A stretch of 64,000 nucleotides of DNA from Nocardioides sp. Soil797 (GTDB lineage Bacteria > Actinomycetota > Actinomycetes > Propionibacteriales > Nocardioidaceae), in the NCBI GenBank assembly GCA_001429555.1, contig LMSR01000001.1, forward strand, positions 242,687 through 306,686. The letters run 5' to 3'. Both the position numbers and the translations under genes were made by a program. Position 1 is the first letter of the stretch, and every line of letters begins with the position of its first letter. This document shows positions 27,946 to 36,011 of the stretch, piece by piece. A model generated the notes under the pieces. That model had not been told where the DNA came from, did no database searches, and was given only the letters and a program-made list of their open reading frames with translations.

Positions 27946-28983
27946 GTGATCAACGACTGGAGCACACGGCGTACGTATCGCTGGTGCGACTGGTCGATCG
28001 CCGACCTGATGGCGGCCAAGGGCGCGACGAAGGTCAGCCTGGTGATGCCGGCGCGCAACGAGGCCGCCACCGTCGGCAGGCAGGTCACCCGCATCCGGGC
28101 GGCGCTGATGGAGACCGTGGAGTTGCTCGACGAGATCGTGGTGATCGACTCCGACTCCACCGACGACACGGCCTCGATAGCCACCGACGCCGGCGCCGTC
28201 GTGCACCGGGCTGCCGACGTCAGGCCCGACTTGGGCTGCCGATCCGGCAAGGGCGAGGCGATGTGGAAGTCGCAGTTCGTCACCTCCGGGGACCTCATCG
28301 TCTTCATGGACGCCGACCTGCTCGAGTGGGACACCCACTTCGTGCCTGGACTGCTCGGGCCGCTGCTGACCTCGCCGGATGTCCTGCTGGTCAAGGGCTT
28401 CTACGAACGGCCGTTCCTCGACGGCGCTGCCTCCGACGGCGCTGCCTCCGACGGCGCTTCTCCCAACGGGCCCGCCGCGTCGTCATACGACGGGGGCCGC
28501 GTCACCGAGCTGGTCGCCCGCCCCCTGATCGCGCTGCTGTTCCCCGAGCTGCGCGGGTTGGTGCAGCCGCTCGCTGGCGAGTGGGCGGTACGCCGCGACT
28601 GGTTCGCGCAGCTCTCCGTGCCGACCGGGTACGCCGTCGAGATCGCCGCGCTGATCGACACCCTGCGTGCTCGAGGCGTGGACGCGATCGCACAGGTGGA
28701 CCTCGGCCGTCGCGCGCACAGTCACCAGGCGTTGCTGGATCTCGGGGCGATGGCCACGCAGCTGCTCGCTGCGGTCCATGCGCGGGCGGGGCTGCCCGCG
28801 GGTTCCGGTCCCGCCGGTTCCGTGGCGCTCCAGCAGTTCGCTCCCGGGGCCGACGGCGTAGCTCCGAAGACTCGCGAGGTCGAGACCGCCGAGCGTCCGC
28901 CACTCGTGTCACTCGAGGGCGTCGGCGCTGCCACGCCCGGCGCTGCCGGCGCCGCGCTGGACCCCATGACGGAGCAGGCATGA
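27946..28983 (+). CDS. gpgS: Glucosyl-3-phosphoglycerate synthase
   Basis: A 345-residue GT-A glycosyltransferase (GT81 type). It joins glucose from an NDP-glucose to 3-phosphoglycerate, the first step towards glucosylglycerate and methylglucose lipopolysaccharides in actinobacteria. Seen: SLVMPARNEAATVG, VVIDSDSTDDT, the metal-binding FMDADL, and GFYERP with GGRVTELVARPL. Between the last two there is a low-complexity insertion (DGAASDGAASDGASPNG) from 15-bp DNA repeats at about 28420-28460. The C-terminal 60 residues are a Gly/Ala/Pro-rich tail. It overlaps the folP2-like gene by 4 bp, the same pair as Rv1208-Rv1207 in Mycobacterium. Confidence 0.92.
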   Translation: MINDWSTRRTYRWCDWSIADLMAAKGATKVSLVMPARNEAATVGRQVTRIRAALMETVELLDEIVVIDSDSTDDTASIATDAGAVVHRAADVRPDLGCRSGKGEAMWKSQFVTSGDLIVFMDADLLEWDTHFVPGLLGPLLTSPDVLLVKGFYERPFLDGAASDGAASDGASPNGPAASSYDGGRVTELVARPLIALLFPELRGLVQPLAGEWAVRRDWFAQLSVPTGYAVEIAALIDTLRARGVDAIAQVDLGRRAHSHQALLDLGAMATQLLAAVHARAGLPAGSGPAGSVALQQFAPGADGVAPKTREVETAERPPLVSLEGVGAATPGAAGAALDPMTEQA

Positions 28984-29843
28984 CGCTCAAGCTCGGCCGC
29001 CACTCGTTCACGGACGACGCGTCGCTCATGATGGCGATCGTCAACCGCACCCCCGACTCCTTCTATGACAAGGGCGCCACCTGGGCCGAGGACCGCGCCT
29101 TCGACCGGGTTGCCCAGGTGGTCGACGAGGGTGCCGAGATCGTCGACATCGGTGGCATCAAGGCCGCGCCCGGAGTCGAGATCGACGCCGCGGAGGAGAT
29201 CAACCGGGTCGGCTCGTTCGTCGGTCGCGTGCGGTCGGCGTACCCCTCACTCGTGATCTCCGTCGACACCTGGCGCGCCGAGGTCGGCCGCGTGGTGTGC
29301 AGCGAGGGGGCGGACCTGCTCAACGACGCGTGGGGTGGGGCCGATCCCGGGCTGGTCGACGTGGCTGCCGAGTTCGACGCCGCCATAATCTGCACGCACA
29401 CCGGCGGGGTCACGCCACGAACCCGCCCGCACCGCATCGAGTACGCCGACGTGGTCGCTTCTGCGATCGCCGACACCACGGCGTACGCCGAACGCGCGCT
29501 GGCCGCCGGCGTCGCCCGCGAGTCGATCGTGATCGACCCGGCGCACGACTTCGGCAAGAACACCTTCCACTCACTCGAGGTGACCCGGCGGCTCTCGGAG
29601 ATGGTCGACACCGGTTGGCCGGTGCTGGTCTCCTTGTCGAACAAGGACTTCGTCGGTGAGTCGCTCGACCTGCCCGTCGGTGAACGTCTGGTCGGAACCC
29701 TGGCTGCGACCGCGTTCTGCGCACAGGCCGGTGCCCGCATCTATCGCGTGCACGAGGTCGTCGAGACCCGGCAGGTGGTCGACATGGTTGCCACGATCAT
29801 GGGGTCTCGCCTGCCTGCCCGGGTCGTCAGGGGGCTGGCATGA
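28980..29843 (+). CDS. folP2: Dihydropteroate synthase-like protein (FolP2 type)
   Basis: A 287-residue TIM-barrel protein. Seen: MAIVNRTPDSFYDKGATW (the pterin-enzyme signature, with Arg where true FolP has Val or Leu), VDIGGIKAAPG, SVDTWRAEV, ICTHTGG, VIDPAHDFGKNT and the C-terminal YRVHEV. The pairing with gpgS and the changed signature match mycobacterial FolP2, reported not to act as a normal dihydropteroate synthase. The start overlaps gpgS (ATGA) and the stop overlaps the next gene, so this is a coupled operon. Confidence 0.88.
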   Translation: MTLKLGRHSFTDDASLMMAIVNRTPDSFYDKGATWAEDRAFDRVAQVVDEGAEIVDIGGIKAAPGVEIDAAEEINRVGSFVGRVRSAYPSLVISVDTWRAEVGRVVCSEGADLLNDAWGGADPGLVDVAAEFDAAIICTHTGGVTPRTRPHRIEYADVVASAIADTTAYAERALAAGVARESIVIDPAHDFGKNTFHSLEVTRRLSEMVDTGWPVLVSLSNKDFVGESLDLPVGERLVGTLAATAFCAQAGARIYRVHEVVETRQVVDMVATIMGSRLPARVVRGLA

Positions 29844-30529
29844 GCTCCTCGGTCTCGTGGAACGCCGTCGTCGTCCCGTCGACCCCACTGATGCTCGGGC
29901 CGCTCGGAACCGTGACCGCGCAGATCGGGACGCCAGCGTCGTCCGACGCGGAAATCACGACGCAGGTGTCCCGATCTGTGGCCGACCCGCTGGGCGAGGT
30001 GCGCGAGCTGGCCCTTGAGGCGGTTTGCTGGCTGGTCGCCGAGCACCCGTCGAGAATCCTCGTGCTCACAGCGCCCGCCGACCCGGCCAACGTGGCGCGC
30101 GGCATCACCGAGCCGCTGGGGGAGCGGGTGGCCCGGTCGTTGCTCTCGGCTGTTGGCTACTCGGGCGAGATGGCCGTGTGGGCTGGCGATGCCCCGCTTG
30201 ACCCGGCCGTTCTCGGCGATCTTGAGGGTAGCGGCGTGCTCGTGGTCGGCGACGGCTCTGCCCGGCGCGGGGAGAAGGCGCCCGGACACCTCGACGAGCG
30301 GTCGTTCGACTTCGACACGTCGGTGGAGAAGGCGCTGCGCGACTGCGATGCCGGTGCGTTGTGTGCGCTGGATGACTCGCTGGGCTCGAACCTGCTCGCT
30401 GCCGGCGTACCCGCCTTCCGGGCGCTGGGGTCCCTGCCCGGTGCATCGGAGCACTCAGCTGTCGTGGACTACGCCGATGACCCACTCGGCGTGCAGTACT
30501 GGATCGTGAGGTGGACATGCGCATCCTGA
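29840..30529 (+). CDS. Uncharacterised protein, resembles class III extradiol dioxygenase subunit B-like family
   Basis: A 229-residue protein. The N-terminal VVVPSTPLMLG, the middle GSGVLVVGDGSARRGEKAPGH and the C-terminal GALCALDDSLGSNLLAAGVPAFRALG resemble an actinobacterial family with an extradiol-dioxygenase LigB-like fold. The His ligands of real dioxygenases are not evident, so it is probably not catalytic in that sense. It lies between folP2 (4-bp overlap) and the RibD-like gene (13-bp overlap) and is surely co-translated with them. Assignment is tentative; the gene itself is real. Confidence 0.6.
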   Translation: MSSSVSWNAVVVPSTPLMLGPLGTVTAQIGTPASSDAEITTQVSRSVADPLGEVRELALEAVCWLVAEHPSRILVLTAPADPANVARGITEPLGERVARSLLSAVGYSGEMAVWAGDAPLDPAVLGDLEGSGVLVVGDGSARRGEKAPGHLDERSFDFDTSVEKALRDCDAGALCALDDSLGSNLLAAGVPAFRALGSLPGASEHSAVVDYADDPLGVQYWIVRWTCAS

Positions 30530-31218
30530 TCCCCCTCCCGGTGGTTGAGGACGGAGCGCCAGCCGGCGTCTCGAAACCACTCCAGGACGCCGACCTCCGT
30601 GAGCTGTACGCCGCCCCCGCGACACCGTGGCTCCGCGTGAACTTCGTCAGCACGGTCGACGGTGCCGCCACGGGCCCCGACGGGCGCAGCGGGTCGATCA
30701 ACAATCCCGCCGACAAGCGAGTCTTCCACCTGCTGCGCAAGCTGTGCGACGTGGTCGTCGTCGGCGCCGGCACCGCGCGCGCCGAGGGCTACAAGCCGGG
30801 GCGTACGCCGATCGTCGTGGTCAGCCTGAGTGGCTCCGTGCCCGAGACGCTGCAGGGTGGATCACCGGGCCAAGTGTTGATGGCCACGGTGTCGACCTCG
30901 CCCGGTCTTGCTGAGGCACGCTTGGTGTTGGGCGAGGACAACGTGCTCGTTGTGGGAGAGGACCGGGTCGACCTGGTCGCCCTCAAGGCAGCACTGGCCG
31001 CGCGCGGCTTCGGCGACATGCTCTGTGAGGGAGGACCGCACCTGTTCGACGGCCTGCTCACGGCCGGTGTCGTCGACGAGCTGTGTGCCACCCAGGTGCC
31101 GCGGATGATCGGCGGCACGCACACCCGGATGACCGCGGGCCTGCCCCTCGACGTACCACTCTCGCTCGCGACACTGGTCGAGGAAGACGGCACGCTCATC
31201 GCACGCTGGTTCGTCTGA
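30517..31218 (+). CDS. Pyrimidine reductase family protein (RibD C-terminal domain)
   Basis: A 233-residue protein of the RibD_C/dihydrofolate-reductase-like fold. Seen: VNFVSTVDGAATGPDGRSGSINNPADKRVFHLLR, VVVVGAGTARAEGY, and FGDMLCEGGPHLFDGLL, the usual substrate and NADPH sites. These use ribosylamino-pyrimidines in riboflavin synthesis or related reductions. Residues about 9-21 (VVEDGAPAGVSKP) are encoded by a 39-bp dispersed element that also occurs in intergenic DNA. ATG at 30517 preferred because GAGG lies 5 nt upstream; GTG at 30511 is the alternative. Last gene of the gpgS-folP2 run. Confidence 0.85.
   Translation: MRILIPLPVVEDGAPAGVSKPLQDADLRELYAAPATPWLRVNFVSTVDGAATGPDGRSGSINNPADKRVFHLLRKLCDVVVVGAGTARAEGYKPGRTPIVVVSLSGSVPETLQGGSPGQVLMATVSTSPGLAEARLVLGEDNVLVVGEDRVDLVALKAALAARGFGDMLCEGGPHLFDGLLTAGVVDELCATQVPRMIGGTHTRMTAGLPLDVPLSLATLVEEDGTLIARWFV
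30540..30578 (-). repeat. 39-bp dispersed element inside a coding sequence (copy 3, reverse)
   Basis: Read on the reverse strand it begins GGTTTCGAGACG and ends CTCAACCACC, like the intergenic copies at 595-632 and 20921-20958. It is in frame within the N-terminus of the pyrimidine reductase-like gene. Confidence 0.7.
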
Positions 31219-31238
31219 CACCTGACCGCGTCATCATC

Positions 31239-31277
31239 GTGTGGGTCCTGAGTCGCGTGGTGAGTCAAGATCCACAC
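31239..31277 (+). repeat. 39-bp hairpin element, copy A (GTGTGGGTC ... GATCCACAC)
   Basis: 9-bp arms with one G-U pair close a 21-nt loop. It starts 20 bp after the pyrimidine reductase stop, so it probably acts as its terminator. It is largely identical along its whole length to copy B at 32468-32506, on the other side of the AbiEi-like gene. Confidence 0.75.
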
Positions 31278-31433
31278 AAGGTTTGGCCCGCCAGTCAGTT
31301 CGGGCGTGGGACGTCGGACGCGCCGAGCGCCGAACGGACGTGCGTGCATCTGGCTGCACGCTTTTCACGCTCCCATCCACAGGCGATCGCGGTGGCGGAG
31401 CGGGCGACGGGCATTGCAGGCAGGGTCGAGCCC

Positions 31434-32417
31434 ATGTCGATGCCAGCAGCCGAACGCGCTCCGGGCTGGCACGCGGTCCAGCAGTTGCTCCAGCGGCAGG
31501 CCGGTGTCATCTCGCGCCGGCAGGTGCTCGCGTGCGGTCTCACGCCGAGTGACATCGCGCGGAAGCTGAGGCGCAAGGACTGGGTCCGCACTCTCGATGG
31601 CGTCTACCTCAACCACACCGGCGACCCGACGTGGCTCCAACGGGCGTGGGCTGGTGTGCTGTTCTTCGCACCCGCAGCACTGAGCCACTCCTCAGCGATT
31701 CGGGCAGTCGTCGGACCGCGCTGGCGAGCCCATGACGAGGCAGCAGAAATCGAGCTCGTCATCCCTGCACGGCGCACGGTGACTCGGGTTCCCGGCTACA
31801 AGGTCAGGCGGACCCGCGAGTTGGGCTCGATCCTCGTCGACGCCTCACCACCTCGTGTGCGACTCGAGAGGGCAGTGCTCGATGTCGCGGCTTCGGCCGG
31901 GACGGACCTCGCTGCCATCGGGGTGCTGGCCGACGCCTGCCAGTCCCGGCGCACGACCGCGGCACGGTTGCTCACGGGCATTGGCGAACGACCACGCTTG
32001 CGTCGGAGGAAGTGGTTGACCTCGATCTTGGAAGATGTCGCCGAGGGAACCTGCTCCACGTTGGAGCACGCGCACCTGACGCTCGTCGAACGTCCACATG
32101 GTCTGCCTCGTGGTCGGCGACAACGACGAGACGTGATCGGCCAGCGCCCGTTCTTCCGCGATGTCGACTACGAGGAACAGCGACTGGTCGTCGAGCTCGA
32201 CGGCCGGCTCTTCCACGACAGTGCGGCCCAGCGTGACATCGACCTGGAGCGCGACCTGGACGTGGCCGCCGATGATCGTGACAGCGTGCGTCTCGGGTGG
32301 GGGCAATGCGTCCAGCGCCCCTGCTCGACCGCGCGCAAACTCGGCCGGATACTGCAGCTGCGTGGGTGGCTCGGCCAGCCGGAGCCGTGTGGACCCGGCT
32401 GCGCCGTGGGTGATTGA
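31434..32417 (+). CDS. AbiEi-like HTH / DUF559-like nuclease-fold protein
   Basis: A 327-residue protein. Residues about 12-60 (QLLQRQAGVISRRQVLACGLTPSDIARKLRRKDWVRTLDGVY) match the winged-helix antitoxin domain of AbiEi/type IV toxin-antitoxin proteins. Residues about 235-310 (FFRDVDYEEQRLVVELDG, then HDSAAQRDIDLERD) resemble a DUF559/Vsr-like PD-(D/E)xK fold, with Asp and Glu-x-Asp in the right order. No AbiEii-type toxin gene is adjacent, so this is the solitary form frequent in Nocardioides-type genomes. It is flanked by two 39-bp hairpin elements. Start between 31434 and 31440. Function unknown. Confidence 0.72.
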   Translation: MSMPAAERAPGWHAVQQLLQRQAGVISRRQVLACGLTPSDIARKLRRKDWVRTLDGVYLNHTGDPTWLQRAWAGVLFFAPAALSHSSAIRAVVGPRWRAHDEAAEIELVIPARRTVTRVPGYKVRRTRELGSILVDASPPRVRLERAVLDVAASAGTDLAAIGVLADACQSRRTTAARLLTGIGERPRLRRRKWLTSILEDVAEGTCSTLEHAHLTLVERPHGLPRGRRQRRDVIGQRPFFRDVDYEEQRLVVELDGRLFHDSAAQRDIDLERDLDVAADDRDSVRLGWGQCVQRPCSTARKLGRILQLRGWLGQPEPCGPGCAVGD

Positions 32418-32467
32418 TCGAGCGTCGGTGGTCGGGCGCTGCGGGGCCAGTCAGGCAGCGAGTCACT

Positions 32468-32506
32468 GTGTGGGTTCTGATGCGTGTGGCGGATCAAGAC
32501 CCACAC
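32468..32506 (+). repeat. 39-bp hairpin element, copy B (GTGTGGGTT ... GACCCACAC)
   Basis: Same orientation and spacing as copy A, with 8-bp paired arms. It starts 51 bp after the AbiEi-like stop. Confidence 0.75.
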
Positions 32507-32533
32507 GATGAAGCCAGAGCCACCGGAAATGCG

Positions 32534-32571
32534 CGAGACCCCCGCTGCCCTGGTGGACGGCGGGGGTCTCG
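32534..32571. terminator. Bidirectional GC hairpin between AbiEi-like gene and cysN
   Basis: A perfect 12-bp stem (CGAGACCCCCGC and its complement) with a 14-nt loop, between two convergent genes. It is followed at about 32566-32611 by a diverged relative of the GGTTTCGAGACG element that runs up to the cysN stop. Confidence 0.75.
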
Positions 32572-32614
32572 ACGGTCTCGACACGGTCGCGGAGCGACCT
32601 ACTCGAGCAACGAA

Positions 32615-33913
32615 TCAGCTGGCGTTGTTGATCATGCCGGCACCGACGGTGACACCGGTGGCCTCGTCGATCAGGATGAACGACCCGGTGGTGCGGTTCT
32701 TCGAGTAGGGGTCGCACAGCAACGGCACGGTGGTGCGCAGCTGGACGCGGCCGATTTCGTTGACGCCGAGTTCCTTCGTCTCTTGGTCGCGGTGGAGGGT
32801 GTTGATGTCCAGGCGGTACTGGATGTCCTTCACCAGGGCGCGGCCGGTGCGGGTGGTGTGCTTGATGGCGAGCTTCTGGCGCGGGCGCAGCGGCTCGTTG
32901 GTCATCCAGCAGACCATCGCGTCGATGTCCTGTGAGGGCTTCGGCGCGTTGTTCACCCGGGCGATCATGTCTCCACGCGAGACGTCGACGTCGTCCTCGA
33001 GACGCACGGTGACCGACATCGGCGGGAACGCCTGGTCGATCTCCTTGTCGAACAGGTCGATGCCGGCGATCTTCGACGTCATCCCTGAAGGAAGCGCGAC
33101 CACCTCGTCGCCCTTCTTCAGCACGCCACCGGCGACCATGCCGGCGTACCCGCGGTAGTCGTGGAACTCGTCGGACTTGGGGCGTACGACGTACTGCACG
33201 GGGAAGCGGACGTCGACCAGGTCGCGGTCGGAGGCGACGTGGACGTGCTCGAGGTGGTGCATGAGGGTGGGACCGGAGTACCAGTCCATGTTCTCGGAGC
33301 GGGTCACCACGTTGTCGCCCTGGAGCGCCGAGATCGGGATGATCTCGAGGTCGGGGATGGCCAGCTTCGTGGCAAACGAGGTGAACTCGGCGTGGATCTT
33401 GTTGTAGATCTCCTGGTCGAAGTCGACCAGATCCATCTTGTTCACCGCGAGCACGAGGTGCGGCACCCGCAGCAGCGACAGGATCACCGCGTGGCGCCGC
33501 GACTGCTCGGTCAGGCCCTGGCGGGCGTCGACCAGCACCAGGCCGAGGTCGGCGGTGGAGGCACCGGTGACCATGTTGCGCGTGTACTGCACGTGGCCCG
33601 GGGTGTCGGCGATGATGAACTTGCGGTTCGGCGTCGCGAAGTAACGGTAGGCGACATCGATGGTGATGCCCTGCTCACGCTCGGAACGCAGGCCGTCGGT
33701 CAGCAGCGCCAGGTCGGTGTAGTCGTAGCCCTTGGACTGCGACGTCGACTCGACGGCCTCGAGCTGGTCCTCGAAGATCGACTTCGAGTCGAGCAGCAGG
33801 CGACCGATGAGGGTCGACTTGCCGTCGTCGACGGAGCCGGCCGTCGCGAATCGCAGGAGGTCCATGTCGGGGTTGATCGCCGAATGGGTGGTCTCGGGGG
33901 ACTGAGTGGCCAT
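32615..33913 (-). CDS. cysN: Sulfate adenylyltransferase subunit 1 (GTPase), without APS kinase domain
   Basis: A 432-residue translation-factor-like GTPase that drives APS formation by CysD. Seen: G1 GSVDDGKSTLIGRLLLDSK, G2 region GITIDVAYRYFAT, G3 DTPGHVQYTRNM, G4 NKMD, then two beta-barrel domains. It ends without the CysC (APS kinase) extension found in many actinobacterial CysNC fusions. The start overlaps the cysD stop by 1 bp. ATP sulfurylase begins sulfate assimilation; no APS/PAPS reductase gene is in the window. Confidence 0.95.
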   Translation of the reverse strand: MATQSPETTHSAINPDMDLLRFATAGSVDDGKSTLIGRLLLDSKSIFEDQLEAVESTSQSKGYDYTDLALLTDGLRSEREQGITIDVAYRYFATPNRKFIIADTPGHVQYTRNMVTGASTADLGLVLVDARQGLTEQSRRHAVILSLLRVPHLVLAVNKMDLVDFDQEIYNKIHAEFTSFATKLAIPDLEIIPISALQGDNVVTRSENMDWYSGPTLMHHLEHVHVASDRDLVDVRFPVQYVVRPKSDEFHDYRGYAGMVAGGVLKKGDEVVALPSGMTSKIAGIDLFDKEIDQAFPPMSVTVRLEDDVDVSRGDMIARVNNAPKPSQDIDAMVCWMTNEPLRPRQKLAIKHTTRTGRALVKDIQYRLDINTLHRDQETKELGVNEIGRVQLRTTVPLLCDPYSKNRTTGSFILIDEATGVTVGAGMINNAS

Positions 33914-34842
33914 CAGAAGTAGCCTTCCTTCTTGCGGTCTTCCATGGCTGCCTCGGAGAAGCGGTCGTCGCCTCGGGTGGCGCCTCGCTCGGTGACCTTC
34001 GCGACGGCGACCTCCTCGATGATCTCCTCGATGGTCGAGGCGGTCGACTCGACGCAACCGGTGAGCGTGATGTCGCCACAGGTGCGGAAGCGGACGACGC
34101 GCTCCTCGACGACCTCACCCTCGCGGGTCGGGTTCAGCGGCGTCTCCGACAGCAACATGCCGTCGCGCTCGAAGACCCGGCGCTTGTGGGAGAAGTAGAT
34201 CTCGGGGATCTCGATCTGCTCGCGACCGATGTAGTCCCAGATGTCCAGCTCGGTCCAGTTGGAGATCGGGAAGATGCGCATGTGCTCGCCGGCGTGGATG
34301 CGGCCGTTGTAGAGGCTCCACAGCTCGGGGCGCTGCATCTTCGGGTCCCACTGGCCGAACTCGTCGCGGTGGGAGTAGACGCGCTCCTTGGCGCGGGCCT
34401 TCTCCTCGTCACGGCGACCGCCACCGAAGGCGGCGGTGAAGCCGTTCTCCTCGATCGCGTTGATCAGCGTCGGCGTCTGCAGCCGGTTGCGGGTGGTCTT
34501 GCCGTCGTCGACCACGATGCCGCGGGCGATCGCGTCATCGATGCTGGCGACGATCAGCTTCACGCCGAGGCGCTCGACCCAGCGGGCGCGGGTCTCACCG
34601 ACCTCGTCGAAGTCCTGTCCGTTGTCGATCTGAATGATCGGGAACGGGATCTTCGCGGGATAGAACGCCTTCTCCGCCAGACGCAGCATGACGATGGAGT
34701 CCTTGCCACCGGAGAACATCAGCACCGGCTTCTCGAACTCCGCGGCAACCTCACGGAAGATGTGGATGGACTCCGCCTCCAACTGGTCAAGTTGACTCAG
34801 TTGGTAGTCGGCGTGAGTCGCGGCCTTGACCGGCTCTACCAT
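33913..34842 (-). CDS. cysD: Sulfate adenylyltransferase subunit 2
   Basis: A 309-residue catalytic subunit of ATP sulfurylase, of the PAPS-reductase-like ATP pyrophosphatase fold. Seen: the PP-loop MFSGGKDSIVMLRL, AFGGGRRDEEKARAKERVYS, and the FRTCGDITLTGCVES region, all family-typical. It makes APS from ATP and sulfate together with CysN. It lies 66 bp downstream of the TSUP permease gene on the same strand, so transport and activation of sulfate are probably co-transcribed. Confidence 0.96.
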   Translation of the reverse strand: MVEPVKAATHADYQLSQLDQLEAESIHIFREVAAEFEKPVLMFSGGKDSIVMLRLAEKAFYPAKIPFPIIQIDNGQDFDEVGETRARWVERLGVKLIVASIDDAIARGIVVDDGKTTRNRLQTPTLINAIEENGFTAAFGGGRRDEEKARAKERVYSHRDEFGQWDPKMQRPELWSLYNGRIHAGEHMRIFPISNWTELDIWDYIGREQIEIPEIYFSHKRRVFERDGMLLSETPLNPTREGEVVEERVVRFRTCGDITLTGCVESTASTIEEIIEEVAVAKVTERGATRGDDRFSEAAMEDRKKEGYF

Positions 34843-34908
34843 TTGTTTGGGACCTCTCCTCTTGGACAGCAGCCGTTATCGTATCGGTCGGCTGCGTGCG
34901 AGTCTCGT

Positions 34909-35862
34909 TCAGTCGCTTCTTTGGTCCTTGTCGGAGTGCCGCGTCACATGCCAGGCCCCCGAATTCACGTCGAAGGCGGGCAGTCCGCGGGTCTGCCGGA
35001 CGAACCCCCAGGCGAGCGGCCCGAGCAGCAGGAAGGCCGCTCCGAGCATGCCGATGATCTCCGGGCGTACGCCGAGCAGCTTCAGCCCGGTGAGGCTGAG
35101 CACGATCACGATGCCGCGTCGGATCACCGACTGGCTGACCCAGTTGGCCATCCGTGCGCCGAGGAAGGTGCCGGGGATGCCGCCGATCACCAGCGGGATC
35201 AGCACCTCCCAGTCGACGCCGCTCACGATCACGTGGCCGATCGCCGCGGCGAGCACCAACGGGACCGCCTGCACCAGGTCGGTGCCGACCAGCTTCACCG
35301 CGGAGAGCGTGGGATAGAGCAGCAGCAGGGCGACCATGATCAGCGACCCGGAGCCCACCGAGGTGACGCCGACCAGGAGCCCGCCGGTCATGCCGACCAG
35401 CAGGGTCGGGATCGGCCGGACCACCGTCTCGGCCCTGGGGGCCTCGTTGCCGCCGGTGACCTGGCGCAGCTGGATGTACATCCGGAACGTGTAGGTCGCC
35501 GCGGTGAACAGCAGCGCGCAACCGATCGCGGTCTTGACGAAGTCCTCCTGCTCCTTGGCGGCACCGAAGTGGTCGATGATGAACGCGCCGGCGAAGGCGA
35601 ACGGCACGCTCCCGGCGATCAAGTACGCCGCCAGCTTGAGGTTGGGCGAGCCGTTCCTCCAGTGCACGCCGGCACCGACCGACTTGGTGATGCTCGCGCT
35701 GACCAGGTCGTTGGCCACGGCGGCGGTCGGGTTGATGCCGAGGAAGATCAGCGCCGGTGTCATCAGGGCGCCACCTCCCATGCCGGTCAGCCCCACGACG
35801 ATGCCGACTCCGAAGGAGACGCACAGCACCGCCAGTGCGGCCGTGGTGAAGATGTCGGGCAT
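34909..35862 (-). CDS. TSUP-family (TauE/SafE) membrane permease, likely sulfate or sulfite
   Basis: A 317-residue protein with about eight membrane segments. Seen: VGIVVGLTGMGGGALMTPALIFLGI and the second-half repeat GLLVGVTSVGSGSLIMVALLLLYP, the paired motifs of the family. It is upstream of cysD-cysN, so uptake of sulfate (or export of sulfite) for assimilation is the likely role; this is inferred from context. The C-terminal 30 residues are hydrophilic. AAGGG is upstream of the ATG. Confidence 0.88.
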   Translation of the reverse strand: MPDIFTTAALAVLCVSFGVGIVVGLTGMGGGALMTPALIFLGINPTAAVANDLVSASITKSVGAGVHWRNGSPNLKLAAYLIAGSVPFAFAGAFIIDHFGAAKEQEDFVKTAIGCALLFTAATYTFRMYIQLRQVTGGNEAPRAETVVRPIPTLLVGMTGGLLVGVTSVGSGSLIMVALLLLYPTLSAVKLVGTDLVQAVPLVLAAAIGHVIVSGVDWEVLIPLVIGGIPGTFLGARMANWVSQSVIRRGIVIVLSLTGLKLLGVRPEIIGMLGAAFLLLGPLAWGFVRQTRGLPAFDVNSGAWHVTRHSDKDQRSD

Positions 35863-35878
35863 GCACGTCCCTTAAGTC

Positions 35879-35888
35879 GAGTGAACTC
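35879..35888. promoter_or_regulatory. Palindrome GAGTGAACTC upstream of the sulfate operon
   Basis: A 10-bp near-perfect dyad (GAGT-GA-ACTC) 17 bp upstream of the permease start, in an AT-richer promoter-like stretch (35875-35930). Possible binding site for a sulfur-status regulator; weak evidence. Confidence 0.3.
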
Positions 35889-36011
35889 ATAGTGATAGGC
35901 GACTGCGTGATCGTAGTAGGCACCACCGATCATGGCCCAATCAACGCGCCGGGTGGGTGACCCGCGCGGTGTGGCAGGGTACGCCGGCGTACGACTGGTG
36001 CCTGGACGCGA

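Noticed and set aside
31239..32506. The AbiEi-like gene as a type IV toxin-antitoxin system
   Set aside because: No AbiEii-type nucleotidyltransferase toxin gene is next to it, so a two-gene system cannot be claimed.
35979..35992. GTACGCCGGCGTAC palindrome as an operator
   Set aside because: CGTACGCC-like words are very frequent throughout this window, so a 14-bp dyad made of them is weak evidence.
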